A stretch of 64,000 bases of DNA, taken from Streptomyces sp. NBC_01262 (GTDB taxonomy: Bacteria > Actinomycetota > Actinomycetes > Streptomycetales > Streptomycetaceae). The position numbers and the translations under genes are program-made. Shown here in pieces: positions 45,170 to 53,803 of the stretch. The DNA is taken from positions 1,736,001-1,800,000 of the forward strand of contig NZ_CP108462.1 of NCBI RefSeq assembly GCF_036226365.1, in the 5' to 3' direction. Within the stretch, counting starts at the first letter, position 1. The number at the start of each line of letters is the position of its first letter. The notes below the pieces were generated by a model. That model ran no database searches and was not told the DNA's origin. It was given only the letters and a program-made list of their open reading frames with translations.

Positions 45170-45505
45170 TCAGCCGGGCGCGGGCAGGTGGACCTCCACC
45201 CGGTCCAGGACGGCGACGCCGTTGACGGAGAGGATGTCCTCCAGGGCGCCGAGGAAGGCGCGCAGGCGGTCTTCGGTGTCGACGACGACCACCGCGCATG
45301 GGCCGTGTGCGCGCAGCCGGGACGGCTTGTCGTGATGGATCGTCAGATGGATGCCGTAGCCCTCGAAGCCGTGGAAGACACTGGCGCCGGCCAGGCCCTG
45401 CCGGCGCGCGCGGTGCACGATCTCGGCATAGGCGGGTTTGTGGTGCCAGACGGCGCTCGCGGACAGATGGATGGTCAGCCGGGCCGACATCCCGTCGAGC
45501 GCCAT
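45170..45505 (-). CDS. DUF190 protein 1
   Basis: A 111-aa DUF190 protein, a small PII-like ferredoxin-fold family often paired with crcB. Core: [43 protein letters not shown] and CAVVVVDTEDRLRAFLGALEDIL. Two DUF190 genes here flank the minus-strand crcB. Function is unknown; the consistent crcB pairing suggests a role in fluoride export control. Confidence 0.88.
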   Translation of the reverse strand: MALDGMSARLTIHLSASAVWHHKPAYAEIVHRARRQGLAGASVFHGFEGYGIHLTIHHDKPSRLRAHGPCAVVVVDTEDRLRAFLGALEDILSVNGVAVLDRVEVHLPAPG

Positions 45506-45581
45506 CGCACACCCCCAAGGCCGATGTGACGCCCGTCACGGTACTGGCGGATCGTGATGTCCGGGAGGGGGTGTGCGTGGA

Positions 45582-45956
45582 TCAGGCCCAGATCGACTGG
45601 GCGACCGCTGCTCCGGTGAAGGCCGCGCCGAGACCGGCGACGATGCTCGCGACCGCGTTGGCCGCCGCGAAGAAACGGGCGCCCTCCTCGGCCAGCCGCA
45701 GCGTCTCGTACGACAGGGTCGAATAGGTCGTGAGTGCCCCGCACAGTCCGGTGCCCAGCAGGAGCTGGACGTTGGAGGACGCGCCGCCCGCGACGACCGC
45801 GCCGGTGATCAGGCCGAGGATGAGGCAGCCGACCATGTTGGCCGTGAAGGTGCCCCACGGGAAGACGGTGTCGTGCCGGGACTGCACCGTGCGGTCGGTC
45901 AGATAACGCATCGGGGCTCCGGCCATGGCGCCGACTATGACCAGCAGCCAGTTCAC
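45582..45956 (-). CDS. crcB: CrcB/Fluc fluoride channel, second minus-strand copy
   Basis: A 124-aa CrcB protein with [36 protein letters not shown] and the signature [19 protein letters not shown]. Its ATG overlaps the stop of the preceding DUF190 gene. With the partner crcB at 46300-46785, one protein may insert in each orientation, as seen in heterodimeric Fluc pairs. Confidence 0.92.
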   Translation of the reverse strand: MNWLLVIVGAMAGAPMRYLTDRTVQSRHDTVFPWGTFTANMVGCLILGLITGAVVAGGASSNVQLLLGTGLCGALTTYSTLSYETLRLAEEGARFFAAANAVASIVAGLGAAFTGAAVAQSIWA

Positions 45957-46303
45957 GCGCTCTCCTTGGCACGGCCGACGTAGCGGATGACCTCGCAGCC
46001 GTCGAGGATCACCAGGCCCTCGGTGACCAGCTCGTCGAGCTGGGGCAGGAAGGACCGTACGCGCTCCTCGGTGTCGACGATGACGATCGCCACCGGAAGG
46101 TCCTCGCTCAGCGACAGCAGCCGGCTCGTGTGGATCAGGGAGGAGGCGCCGAAGCCCTCGACGCCGCGGAAGACGCTGGCGCCCGCGAGACCCGCCTTGT
46201 GTGCGCGGTGCACGATCTCGGCGAAGACGGGCTTGTGGTGCCAGGTGTCGTTCTCGCCGATGAAGATCGTCACCCGCAGCGCGGTACCGGTGAGCCTGGT
46301 CAT
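45953..46303 (-). CDS. DUF190 protein 2
   Basis: A 116-aa DUF190 protein: [46 protein letters not shown] and [39 protein letters not shown]. It overlaps both neighbours by four bases (ATGA), so crcB-DUF190-crcB are translated as a coupled set. ATG 46303 is fixed by that overlap. Confidence 0.9.
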   Translation of the reverse strand: MTRLTGTALRVTIFIGENDTWHHKPVFAEIVHRAHKAGLAGASVFRGVEGFGASSLIHTSRLLSLSEDLPVAIVIVDTEERVRSFLPQLDELVTEGLVILDGCEVIRYVGRAKESA

Positions 46304-46785
46304 CCTTGCCTCCACTCGATCACTCGGCGGGTCAGGTTCGCCGTGGTCCACACTGCCGCCAGCGCGGCCAGCATGGTGCCGGCCAGGTAGGCCAGACCCG
46401 TGCCCGCACGGCCCTGGTCGACGAGGCGCTGGATATCCACGGCGTAGGTGGAGAACGTGGTGAAGCCGCCCAGGACACCGGTGCCGAAAAAGGGGCGGAC
46501 GAGCCGGTGCGCGGCCCACACGTCGGTGATGATCACCATGAAGACGCCGATGATGCCGCAGCCGATCACGTTCACGAGGAAGGTGGTCCAGGGGAAGGTG
46601 CCGGGATCGGTCGGCCACAGCAGCGAGGCCCCGTAGCGGGCCGACGCACCGATGGCGCCACCGACGGACACCGCCGCGATGACCGGCCACTGCCCGCGTC
46701 GCAGCTCACGCCGCTGCGCGGGCACGTGCAGATCGACGTCGGGGTCGGTGGAGTCATTGAGCACCTGGAATCGGGTCTCTCCCAT
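46300..46785 (-). CDS. crcB: CrcB/Fluc fluoride channel with N-terminal extension
   Basis: A 161-aa CrcB with about 38 extra N-terminal residues ([18 protein letters not shown]...). The channel part has [38 protein letters not shown] and the signature [24 protein letters not shown] 46785 follows GTGGGAGATCTGT. A second fluoride riboswitch candidate lies in its leader. It is first in the crcB-DUF190-crcB set. Confidence 0.9.
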   Translation of the reverse strand: MGETRFQVLNDSTDPDVDLHVPAQRRELRRGQWPVIAAVSVGGAIGASARYGASLLWPTDPGTFPWTTFLVNVIGCGIIGVFMVIITDVWAAHRLVRPFFGTGVLGGFTTFSTYAVDIQRLVDQGRAGTGLAYLAGTMLAALAAVWTTANLTRRVIEWRQG

Positions 46786-46840
46786 ACAGATCTCCCACTC
46801 GCACAGCGCCCAGCCGTTTTCGGGCGCACTGATGTCGCAA

Positions 46841-46897
46841 GCAGGGACCGTTGGCGGCACCGTTGCCGCAGTTGGGGTACGGCGGGCCCCACCGCCG
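46841..46897 (-). ncRNA. Fluoride riboswitch candidate (crcB motif) 2
   Basis: Reading the minus strand from 46897: CGGCG-GTGGGGCC-CGCCG (P2 and loop), a longer joining segment TACCCCAACT, P3 GCGGC-AACGGT-GCCGC, then CAACGGTCCCTGC. The last part and the P2 loop repeat riboswitch candidate 1 almost exactly, and loop GGGG can pair with the CCCT/GTCCC segment. A downstream hairpin GCGCCC/GGGCGC (46806-46827) ends 21 nt before the crcB start and could act as the expression platform. Assigned by eye; less certain than copy 1 because of the longer P2-P3 joint. Confidence 0.62.
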
Positions 46898-47129
46898 CGC
46901 GGCCGCATCCACAGCGCCGCAGACACCCAGGATACCCAGAGTCGTCTCGCTCTTCTCAGGAAGACCACGTACGCGGATGCGAGGCGGAGCGCACCAGGCA
47001 TCTCGTTGTCGTGCAGCCTCGGGCGGGGGACGCTGGAGGCATACGGCAATGGGTCTCGCCGCAACCGCACCCCAGGGTGCTGACGGCCTCTACGTGACCC
47101 GGATGTCTGGCAGCGCGGAGGTGGCTGAG

Positions 47130-47597
47130 ATGCCCGGAATCACCGTCGAGGTCGATGCGACGGTCGGCAGAACGATCAGGCGTGACGACACGCTCACCGA
47201 TTCCCTCCCCCGCCGAGGACGACGACCGGCGGGGCATCGGCGGCCGGCCGGTGGGCAGGGGTACGTCGCGGACACGCTCGGGGACGACAGGCGCCCCGTC
47301 GAGGCGCTGGTCCTGATGTGCGAGCCCGCGGTACCGGGCGCGAACGTACGGGCCTGGCCGGTGGGCGTACTGCACCTGGCGGCGCCGGGGCGGACCGTCG
47401 ACGAGGTTCTGTGCGTCGCCGAGGCCCCCTCCTTCGCCGACCTCGTGGACGTCGACGACCTGGCCCGTTGGCACGCGGAGCCCGAGGCGTGGGCCGCGGT
47501 CCCCTCCGGGCTCAGTCCCGGGAACGCCTACACGGTGGCCGGATGCGGGCCGAAGCGCGAAGCCGAACAACTCCTCTCGGCCGCCCGCCCCACGTAA
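47130..47597 (+). CDS. Inorganic pyrophosphatase-like protein with altered active site
   Basis: A 155-aa protein that follows the family I inorganic pyrophosphatase from its middle onwards. [40 protein letters not shown] aligns with the family's YGFVENTLGEDGDPLDALV...PTFPG...R.VGV region, and [22 protein letters not shown] matches the KLLCVP...DI segment. The metal-binding acids of the GDPLD loop are replaced (RRPVE), and the N-terminal catalytic region is divergent and Arg-rich. It is therefore probably not an active pyrophosphatase. ATG 47130 has GGAGG eight nt upstream. It is divergent from the crcB set, which is notable because pyrophosphatase is a fluoride target. Confidence 0.65.
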   Translation: MPGITVEVDATVGRTIRRDDTLTDSLPRRGRRPAGHRRPAGGQGYVADTLGDDRRPVEALVLMCEPAVPGANVRAWPVGVLHLAAPGRTVDEVLCVAEAPSFADLVDVDDLARWHAEPEAWAAVPSGLSPGNAYTVAGCGPKREAEQLLSAARPT

Positions 47598-47676
47598 GTG
47601 CGAAAGACGGGATGCCTGGAGTGAACCCGGCCCGGCTGCGGCCCGCTCTCGTGCCGTCGCGATCACGGGCAGCATC

Positions 47677-48576
47677 GTGAGCATGCTGCGGCACCATCGC
47701 ACCGCACCGCCGGACCTCGATCCACGTGAGCCGTGGGAACGGGAGGCCGACGAGGCCACCGTCCGCGACCAGGTGCCACCGGTCTCCGCAGCTTCCCCTA
47801 CCGACCGCGCCACGCCGAGGACCTCCCCGAGAGAGCGCTGGCCGCTGTTCGCGAGGCGGTCGGGGTGACGGAGCTCGGGCACGTGCGGGTCGTGCCCAGC
47901 CAGGCCCGACCCGCCGCCCCGGGGAGCCGATGTCAGCTGCTCACGCCCGTCAGCGTGCTCGGCTTCGAACCTGACGGGGTGGCGCTGTGGGTCGGCACTC
48001 CGGCCCGCCCAGCAGTCCAAGTGGTCGTCGAGACGCGGCAGGTGGCCGCGGTCGAGACCATGCACATCCTGCTGTACGCCCGCCTGACGGTGCACGCCGC
48101 CCACGCGCGGCTGAGCGTGCTGAAACGCCCTCGCCGACCGCGAACTACGTATCTGCTGCTGGCGCTGCGGCAACGGGCGGCCCTCGCCGAGGACGACGTG
48201 CCGAGGACACCCGCGCCGGATGCCGGACTGCCGCACAAATGGGGCCGGCTGCTCGCTTCGGACGCGGCCCGGCTTGTGAACGGCGAGCCGATCGCCTCCG
48301 TCCGCGGGCCGTTATCGGTGCCCCGGCACGCGGAAGCGGCGTACGCCGCCGTCTGCCTGAGCACCCGCGAGCTCGTCGTCCTCTCCGATCCCGTCCACAC
48401 CCCAAGTGCCGCAGGCCGCTGCGGAGTCGACGCGCACTGCATCCTTCCGCACCCGGATCAAGGCCGTACGCGCCGACGGCCCGCTCTTGCGGGTGCGGGC
48501 GTGCGGCACCGACCTCGCGCTGCCTGCCGGCGAGGACCTGTCCGGCCGTGCCGCGCGCCTTCTCAGCCCGCGCTGA
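47677..48576 (+). pseudogene. Hypothetical gene broken by two frameshifts
   Basis: Three consecutive reading frames make one plausible protein. The N-terminal part is MLRHHRTAPPDLDPREPWEREADEATVRDQVPP (to about 47790). A long middle part follows (about 47795-48440), including RPRHAEDLPERALAAVREAVGVTELGHVRVVP, VLGFEPDGVALWVG, VEDMHILLYARLTVHA-like and ELVVLSDP. The C-terminal part is RTRIKAVRADGPLLRVRACGTDLALPAGEDLSGRAARLLSPR, ending in TGA at 48574-48576. Frame changes fall near 47790 and 48445. The family is unknown to me but resembles uncharacterised streptomycete proteins. It is convergent with enolase, with a 14-bp overlap. Decay or sequencing error are both possible. Confidence 0.6.
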
Positions 48577-49840
48577 GGCCGAAGGGCAGTGAGGCGTCCG
48601 CACCCGCGATCTCGATGAGCCGGTTGTACTTGGCGACGCGTTCGCCGCGGGCCGGGGCACCAGACTTGAGCTGGCCGCTGCCGGTGCCGACGACGAGGTC
48701 CGCGATGAAGGAGTCCTCGGTCTCGCCGGAGCGGTGGGAGACCATCTGCGTGTAGCCGGCCACCCGGCAGATCCGCATCGCGTCCAGGGTCTCGGTGACC
48801 GTACCGATCTGGTTGACCTTGATCAGGGCGGAATTGCCGATCTGCTGGGCGATCGCCTCGCTGATGATGGCCGGGTTGGTGACGAAGATGTCGTCGCCCA
48901 TCACCTGGACACGGTCACCGAGGCGTTCGGTCAGACGGACCCAGCCGTCCCAGTCGTCCTCGGCCAGGCCGTCCTCGATCGACCAGACCGGGAAGCGGTC
49001 GGTGATCACCTCGTAGCGGTCGATGAGCTGGTCACTGGTCAGCGCGTCGCCCGCGACCCGGTAGAGCCCGTCGGCAGCGTTGCGGAACTCACTGGCGGCG
49101 GGGTCGAGAGCGATCGCGATGCCGTCCCGGCCAGGCGTGTATCCGGCGTCGGTGATGGCCTCGACCAGGAGCTGCAGGACATCCTCGGGGCGGTCGATGG
49201 CCGGCGCGAAACCGCCCTCGTCCCCCAGGCCGGTGGCGTGGCCCTCGGCGGCCAGGCGGGCCTTCAACCGGGCATAGACCTCGGCCCCGGCGCGCACCGC
49301 CTCCGGCAGGCTCGGTGCACCGAGCGGAGCAAGCATGAACTCCTGGAAGTCCAGGCTGTTCGCGGCGTGGGCGCCGCCGTTGACGACGTTGAAGTGCGGC
49401 ACAGGCAATCGCGGGGTCGTGCCCGCGACCTGGGCAAGGTGCTGCCACAGCTCCCGTCCGGCGAGGGCGGCTTCGGTGCGGGAGGCGGCGAGGGAAACCC
49501 CGATGATCGCGTTGGCGCCGAGCCGGGACTTGGTGTCGGTGCCGTCCAGCTCGATCAGCGCGCGGTCGATCTCGGCGGCGGAGGCGAAGGTGCGGCCGGT
49601 AAGGGCCTGGGCGATCTCGCCGTTGACGTGGCCGACGGCCGTCAGCACGCCCTGACCGTTGTAGCGGGTCTTGTCGCCGTCGCGGAGTTCGACGGCCTCG
49701 CGGGTGCCGGTGGAGGCGCCGGAGGGGACCCCGGCGCGGATACGGGTGCCGTCGGCGGTGGTGAGGGTGACGGCGAGGGTGGGGCGGGCTCGGGAGTCGA
49801 GGATCTCCACGGCGTGCAGGTGAGCGATGTGCAGTGACAT
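48563..49840 (-). CDS. eno: Enolase
   Basis: A 425-aa phosphopyruvate hydratase. Hallmarks include AVEILDSRARPTLAVTLTT, GVPSGASTGTREAVELRD, NVVNGGAHAANSLDFQEFM, the metal ligands in IALDPAASEF, WSIEDGLAEDDWDGW and MGDDIFVTN, and KVNQIGTVTET plus MVSHRSGETEDSFIADLVV. All catalytic residues appear intact. ATG 49840 follows GGAGGAACC. Because a housekeeping eno is expected elsewhere in a Streptomyces genome, and this copy lies beside fluoride-export genes and a mutase fragment, it may be an extra, possibly fluoride-tolerant isozyme. Confidence 0.95.
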   Translation of the reverse strand: MSLHIAHLHAVEILDSRARPTLAVTLTTADGTRIRAGVPSGASTGTREAVELRDGDKTRYNGQGVLTAVGHVNGEIAQALTGRTFASAAEIDRALIELDGTDTKSRLGANAIIGVSLAASRTEAALAGRELWQHLAQVAGTTPRLPVPHFNVVNGGAHAANSLDFQEFMLAPLGAPSLPEAVRAGAEVYARLKARLAAEGHATGLGDEGGFAPAIDRPEDVLQLLVEAITDAGYTPGRDGIAIALDPAASEFRNAADGLYRVAGDALTSDQLIDRYEVITDRFPVWSIEDGLAEDDWDGWVRLTERLGDRVQVMGDDIFVTNPAIISEAIAQQIGNSALIKVNQIGTVTETLDAMRICRVAGYTQMVSHRSGETEDSFIADLVVGTGSGQLKSGAPARGERVAKYNRLIEIAGADASLPFGLSAG

Positions 49841-49899
49841 GCTTGGTTCCTCCGTCGTCCGATCGGAGAGGGTGGCGGTTCGCTGCGTGGGCTGTCCGT

Positions 49900-50320
49900 T
49901 CAAGCCTGCCCCTCGGCGGCGACGGACGCTGCGGCCGCTCGGGCACTGTCGGGGTCCAAATAGCCCCCTCCGTGAACGACAGGGCGCAGTTCGCGGTCGA
50001 AGTCGTAGCGCAGCGGTGGCCCGGTGGGGATGTTCAGGTCTTCGACCTCCTGCTCGGTGAGCCGGTCCAGGACCGCGATCAGGGCGCGCAGCGCGTTGCC
50101 GTGGGCGACCACCAGCACGCGGCGCCCGGTGCACAGCTGCCGGGCAAGGACGTCCGCCCGGTACAGGGCGACCCGGGCGATCCTGTCGGCCAGGCTCTCC
50201 ACGGCCGGCAGCCCGCCGCCGTGCAAGGCTGCGTAGCGGGGTTCCCCACGCAGACGGGCGAGTTCGTCGCCGGGCAGCGGGCCGGGAGCGTGCCGCGTGC
50301 GAGCGGCGCCACGCCTGCCG
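49900..50320 (-). pseudogene. gpmA: 5'-truncated phosphoglycerate mutase
   Basis: The C-terminal half of a cofactor-dependent phosphoglycerate mutase: LPGDELARLRGEPRYAAL, GLPAVESLADRIARVALY, RRVLVVAHGNALRALIAVLD, VEDLNIPTGPPLRYDFD and GGGYLDPDSARAA. The RHG catalytic motif and the first half are missing. In this frame the sequence runs back only to a stop at 50323-50325, which is the stop codon of the next gene, with no suitable start. The break lies about 50.27-50.32 kb. A TTG at 50226 could give a 108-aa product without the active-site histidine loop. Confidence 0.75.
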
Positions 50321-50322
50321 GA

Positions 50323-50817
50323 TCAGGTGTGCCGGAATGTGTCCGGCGCGTCCGGGCTGGGCTCCAGGACCACTACCGCGGTCTCGGACGGCCGTAGCGC
50401 CGCGTAGGCGTCCAGGTTCGTGTCGATCTCGCGCCATCGGGCCCACAGCCGCAGCCGCTCGTCGCCTGTTGCGGCGTGCCCACGCACCAGCCGCCGCCCA
50501 TCGACCAGATGGATGGTCGCGTCCGGGTGCGCCTGCAGGTTGAGCCACCACGCGGGCTCACCTTCCCCCCACCCGTTCATCGCCAGCGAGACCAGGTTCG
50601 GCCCGTCCTCGAAATACCCGACGATGACGCTGCGCTGCCGGCCGGTGCGGCGCCCGGTGGTGGTCAGCCGCAGGGTGCCCCAGCCGTCAGGGCGCGGTCG
50701 CCACAGCACGACCTTGCCGCCGAAGAACCGGTACACGCCTCGGTGCACCGACCAGGCCAGACGGATGAACCAGCGCGGCGGAAGCCACGGTGTCTTCCCC
50801 CGGTGCCCTACTGTCAT
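50323..50817 (-). CDS. Nitroreductase-family deazaflavin (F420)-dependent protein
   Basis: A 164-aa protein of the Ddn/FDOR split-barrel family that uses F420. Typical parts are GTLRLTTTGRRTGRQRSVIVGYFEDGPNLVSLAMNGW, EPAWWLNLQAHPDATI and RRLVRGHAATGDERLRLWARW. Substrate unknown; relatives reduce quinones or activate nitro drugs. ATG 50817 follows GGGAGG. The gene abuts the truncated mutase, consistent with a deletion joining two formerly separate genes. Confidence 0.88.
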   Translation of the reverse strand: MTVGHRGKTPWLPPRWFIRLAWSVHRGVYRFFGGKVVLWRPRPDGWGTLRLTTTGRRTGRQRSVIVGYFEDGPNLVSLAMNGWGEGEPAWWLNLQAHPDATIHLVDGRRLVRGHAATGDERLRLWARWREIDTNLDAYAALRPSETAVVVLEPSPDAPDTFRHT

Positions 50818-51107
50818 CGCGACCTCCCACACACCTGTCCGACTGCGGTCACGAGCAGGACGCCAGCCGCAGCCGTGGGCAGCCGGTAGAGCCGAACGGC
50901 CCGCCGGCACACCTCAGATGACACCTCGGCCCTGCCGCTCCAGCCGGAGCAGACGCGACGATGCGGACAGCGAAGCGGGGCAGGGCCTGATATCCGAATC
51001 AGGGTCGGTAGCGTCCAGCCGTGCCCCGCAGCGGCATCGCTGCCGTGGTTTCCAGCCGTCCGTTCCGCGCCCGTTCGAAAACCCGCGCGTTCCGGTGCTT
51101 CCGCGGG

Positions 51108-51581
51108 TCACGCAGAGGAGACCCGTTTCCTCCAGCGGCTTTCGGCCTTGAGGCGTAGGTGACCGTCCGGTGTGCGGTGGAGTTGCATGCCGCCGTCGGA
51201 GGCGACAGCCCGGGTTGCCCGGGGTTCAACTCGGTTGTCGTGTGGCACCGGCTGCCAGGCCGGCGAGGCGGTGAGGGCGGGCGGCGTGTAGTCGGTGACG
51301 GATACCGTGATTCCGTCCTCGTCCGCGCTCAGCAGCAGTTGGTAGGACGGCGCCGTGCTGTGGAGGACCATGTACTGAGCGGCGACACGGGCCTTCTCGG
51401 AAAGGTCCTGGAGCATCCAGGCAGGCGTTCCGATCGCGGAGAGGACCGCGCGGGCGACCTGTCCCATCGCCAAGTTGCTGTCGGTGACACGGGGCAGTTC
51501 CAGGCAGAGGGAGATCTCCACCCCGGCCGTCGGCGTGTCCGCGCAGTCGGGTGGTCCCACGAGGTGAACGGTGTGTCCCAT
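51108..51581 (-). CDS. Hypothetical protein
   Basis: A 157-aa protein that I do not recognise. A beta-type opening (HTVHLVGPPDCADTP, VEISLCLELPRV) is followed by helical DSNLAMGQVARAVLSAIGTPAWMLQDLSEKARVAAQYMVLHST and LLLSADEDGITVSVTDYTPP. The tail is rich in Arg/Val. ATG 51581 starts a reasonable frame; a longer frame to 51644 has no better site. It is isolated, with a gene-free stretch on its 5' side. Confidence 0.5.
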   Translation of the reverse strand: MGHTVHLVGPPDCADTPTAGVEISLCLELPRVTDSNLAMGQVARAVLSAIGTPAWMLQDLSEKARVAAQYMVLHSTAPSYQLLLSADEDGITVSVTDYTPPALTASPAWQPVPHDNRVEPRATRAVASDGGMQLHRTPDGHLRLKAESRWRKRVSSA

Positions 51582-52038
51582 CGGCTTTGTCCCTGGGTGT
51601 TCGTGAGCACGAACGGAGCGAGTCGCGGCCGGACCGAGGTGCACACCTCTGCGGCCTTCACCGAAGAGCGACTGGCCGGGGACTGGGACCTGGGAGTGAC
51701 GCTACACCGCTGGTGCCGCTGGGGATACGCCGCCTTGAGGCGATCTCGGTATACGCCCGTGCGACGCCCGCCCGGTAAGGCGGCGCTCTCCGTCTCGTTG
51801 ACACGCGGGACCCGCGGCACCGGAACGGGACCACTCGGGCACAGGGGACCCGTCCGGTGCCCCGGGGACGTAGACACCACTCACTCGACGTGAACATTGA
51901 TCGCAGTTCGCAGCCATGGGGTATCACGGGTGGCGCAACGGATGCATGCTGGAGAGAGCGGAGGTGATGGCGATTCCTGAAAATGGCTCTGTCCGCAGTT
52001 TCGGATGCTGACACGAAAAATATGCGAACTTCTGCAGG
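51582..52038. other. Gene-free stretch upstream of the hypothetical and IS remnant
   Basis: About 460 bp with no supported gene. Its right end (about 51950-52030) is clearly more AT-rich than its surroundings (for example GACACGAAAAATATGCG) and probably marks foreign DNA at the end of the IS110-type fragment. Confidence 0.5.
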
Positions 52039-52620
52039 TCAGGCTGTCGTGATGGGTTCGAAGCGGATGGTGAGTCCGAGACGGTTGGCTTCCTTGGTCA
52101 TGCGGCGCATGGCCCGCTCGGGGTCGCGGCGGGTGAAGTAGTCCGCGCCCAGGTCCTGGTAGGCGGTCTTGTCGTGGAGGATGTGCCAGATCGCGATGGC
52201 GAGTTTGTGCATGACCGCGACCAGGGCGCGTTGGCTGCCGCGGCGGGTGGCGATGCGCCGGTAGTAGGCGCTGAGGTAGCCGTTCTTGGACCGGCTGACG
52301 GACATCGCGGCGATGCCCAGCAGCCGTTTGAGGTTGCTGTTGCCGGGACGGGTGTGTCCGGATTTGGAGACTCCGGCGGATTCGTTCATCCCTGGGCAGA
52401 CGCCGATCCAGGAGGCGAGGTGTCCGGCCGTGGCGAACTGCGTCATGTCACCGCCGGTCTCGGCGATGATGACCTCGGCGGCCAGCCGGCCGATGCCGGG
52501 GAGTGTGTCGAGGTTGTCCAGGTCCTCGTCGCTGCTCAGCACGGCAAGTTGCGCGGCGATCCTCGCGTCGAGCGTATTGATCACTGTGGTGAAGTGGTCG
52601 ATCTGGTCGCGGTGGGGGTA
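52039..52620 (-). mobile_element. IS110/IS116-family transposase, C-terminal remnant
   Basis: The C-terminal transposase_20 domain of an IS110-type transposase: LDTLPGIGRLAAEVIIAETGGDMTQFATAGHLASWIGVCPGMNESAG, SNLKRLLGIAAMSV, YYRRIATRRGSQRALVAVMHKLAIAIWHIL and YFTRRDPERAMRRMTKEANRLG. The frame can be followed upstream to about 52620 (TTYPHRDQIDHFTTV) and then reaches the end of the antiporter gene, so the N-terminal DEDD catalytic domain is gone. It is a dead fragment and the 5' breakpoint sits 8-10 bp from the antiporter stop codon. Confidence 0.85.
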
Positions 52621-52627
52621 GGTCGTT

Positions 52628-53649
52628 TCATGCGGGCAGGCGCCAGGAGACGGGACCGTCCTTGCGGCGGTGTTGCATGACCGCCGACAGCGGGAAGATC
52701 CACAGCAGCCGTACGGCGATGACGGTAACGGCGACGGCGAGCACGCCGAGCGGCCAGTCGCGCTCGCCGGGGGCGAGTTCGCCTACCAGGGACGGCAGTT
52801 GGAGGCCGATGAGGGCGAAGACGACGCTTTCCAGGAGGAAGACGACGGTGGCGTAGACGGCGTGGACCTGGAGCCGGATCGGGGCGTTGGTCAGCTTGTG
52901 GCCGGTGCTGCCGAGCACGACACCTGCGACGACGACGGCGGTCACGCCGGAGGTGTGGAGGTCTTCGGCCAGTACGTAGGCGGCGTAGGGGGTGACCAGG
53001 GCAATGACGGTCTCCAGGATGGGACCCTCGGTCCGCCGCCTTATCAGCGCGATCAGCCCCGCTACGACGCCGCCGACGAGCGCGCGCCCGCCGGCCAGCA
53101 GCACGAACCGCCCCGCCGCCGACGGCAGGGAGAAGGCGCCCGCGGCTACCGCCGTGCCGACGGCCACCTTGAACAACACCAGACTGGTGGCGTCGTTGAA
53201 CAGGCTCTCCGACTGCGCCAGCACTCGCACGCGGGGCGGCAGCGACAGCCGGCGGCCCAGTGCGGTCACCGCGACCGGATCGGTGCTGGCGAGCACCGCG
53301 CCCAGGACGAAGGCCATCGGGGCACCCAGCGGCGTCAGCGCCCCTGCCACCGCCCCTACGGCCGCCGCCGGGGCCAGGACCAGGCCGAAGGCCAGGATGG
53401 TGACGGGCTTCCACACCGGGCGCAGTTCGCGCCAGGAGATCTCCTCCGCGGAGGCGTACAGCAGTGGGGGCAGCACCAGCAGGCTGATCACTTCGGGTTC
53501 AACATGCAGGTCCGGGACCAGGGCAGCAGCCCGACCGCCAGCCCGGCGAGGACCAGCAGCGAGGGGGCGGGCACCCGCCAGTGCCGGGCGCCGGTGGCCA
53601 CCACGGTGGCCAGGGCAACGAGCAGGAGTACCACGGTCAGGACGGTCAT
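52628..53649 (-). pseudogene. Na+/H+ antiporter (CPA1 type), frameshifted
   Basis: A cation/proton antiporter of about 340 aa if repaired. The ATG at 53649 gives MTVLTVVLLLVALATVV, then WRVPAPSLLVLAGLAVGLLPW, where the frame breaks near 53522. One more G would continue VPDLHVEPEVISLLVLPPLLYASAEEISWRELRP, then FVLGAVLASTDPVAVTALGRRL, LAQSESLFNDATSLVLFKVAV and further membrane helices to the TGA at 52628. At about 340 aa it is also shorter than full CPA1 antiporters (over 500 aa) and lacks the long cytoplasmic tail, probably lost at the IS110 junction. The frameshift may be an assembly error. Confidence 0.8.
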
Positions 53650-53803
53650 GTGAGGGTCCCCAGGATGTGTGCTGACACGGCCGCTGCGGTGCTTGCGGCG
53701 AGCGCCGGGTGCGGACCGACGCCATGGCAGAGGCGCCGCAGCACGAGCGCATCGACGGCACGGAGGCGCAGGCGGTGTTCCGGGACTCCGGCCTGGACTG
53801 ACG

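Noticed and set aside
53724..53801. 25-codon plus-strand frame between the antiporter and kdpE
   Set aside because: No ribosome site and no similarity; it ends just past the convergent kdpE 3' end, so chance is the simplest explanation.
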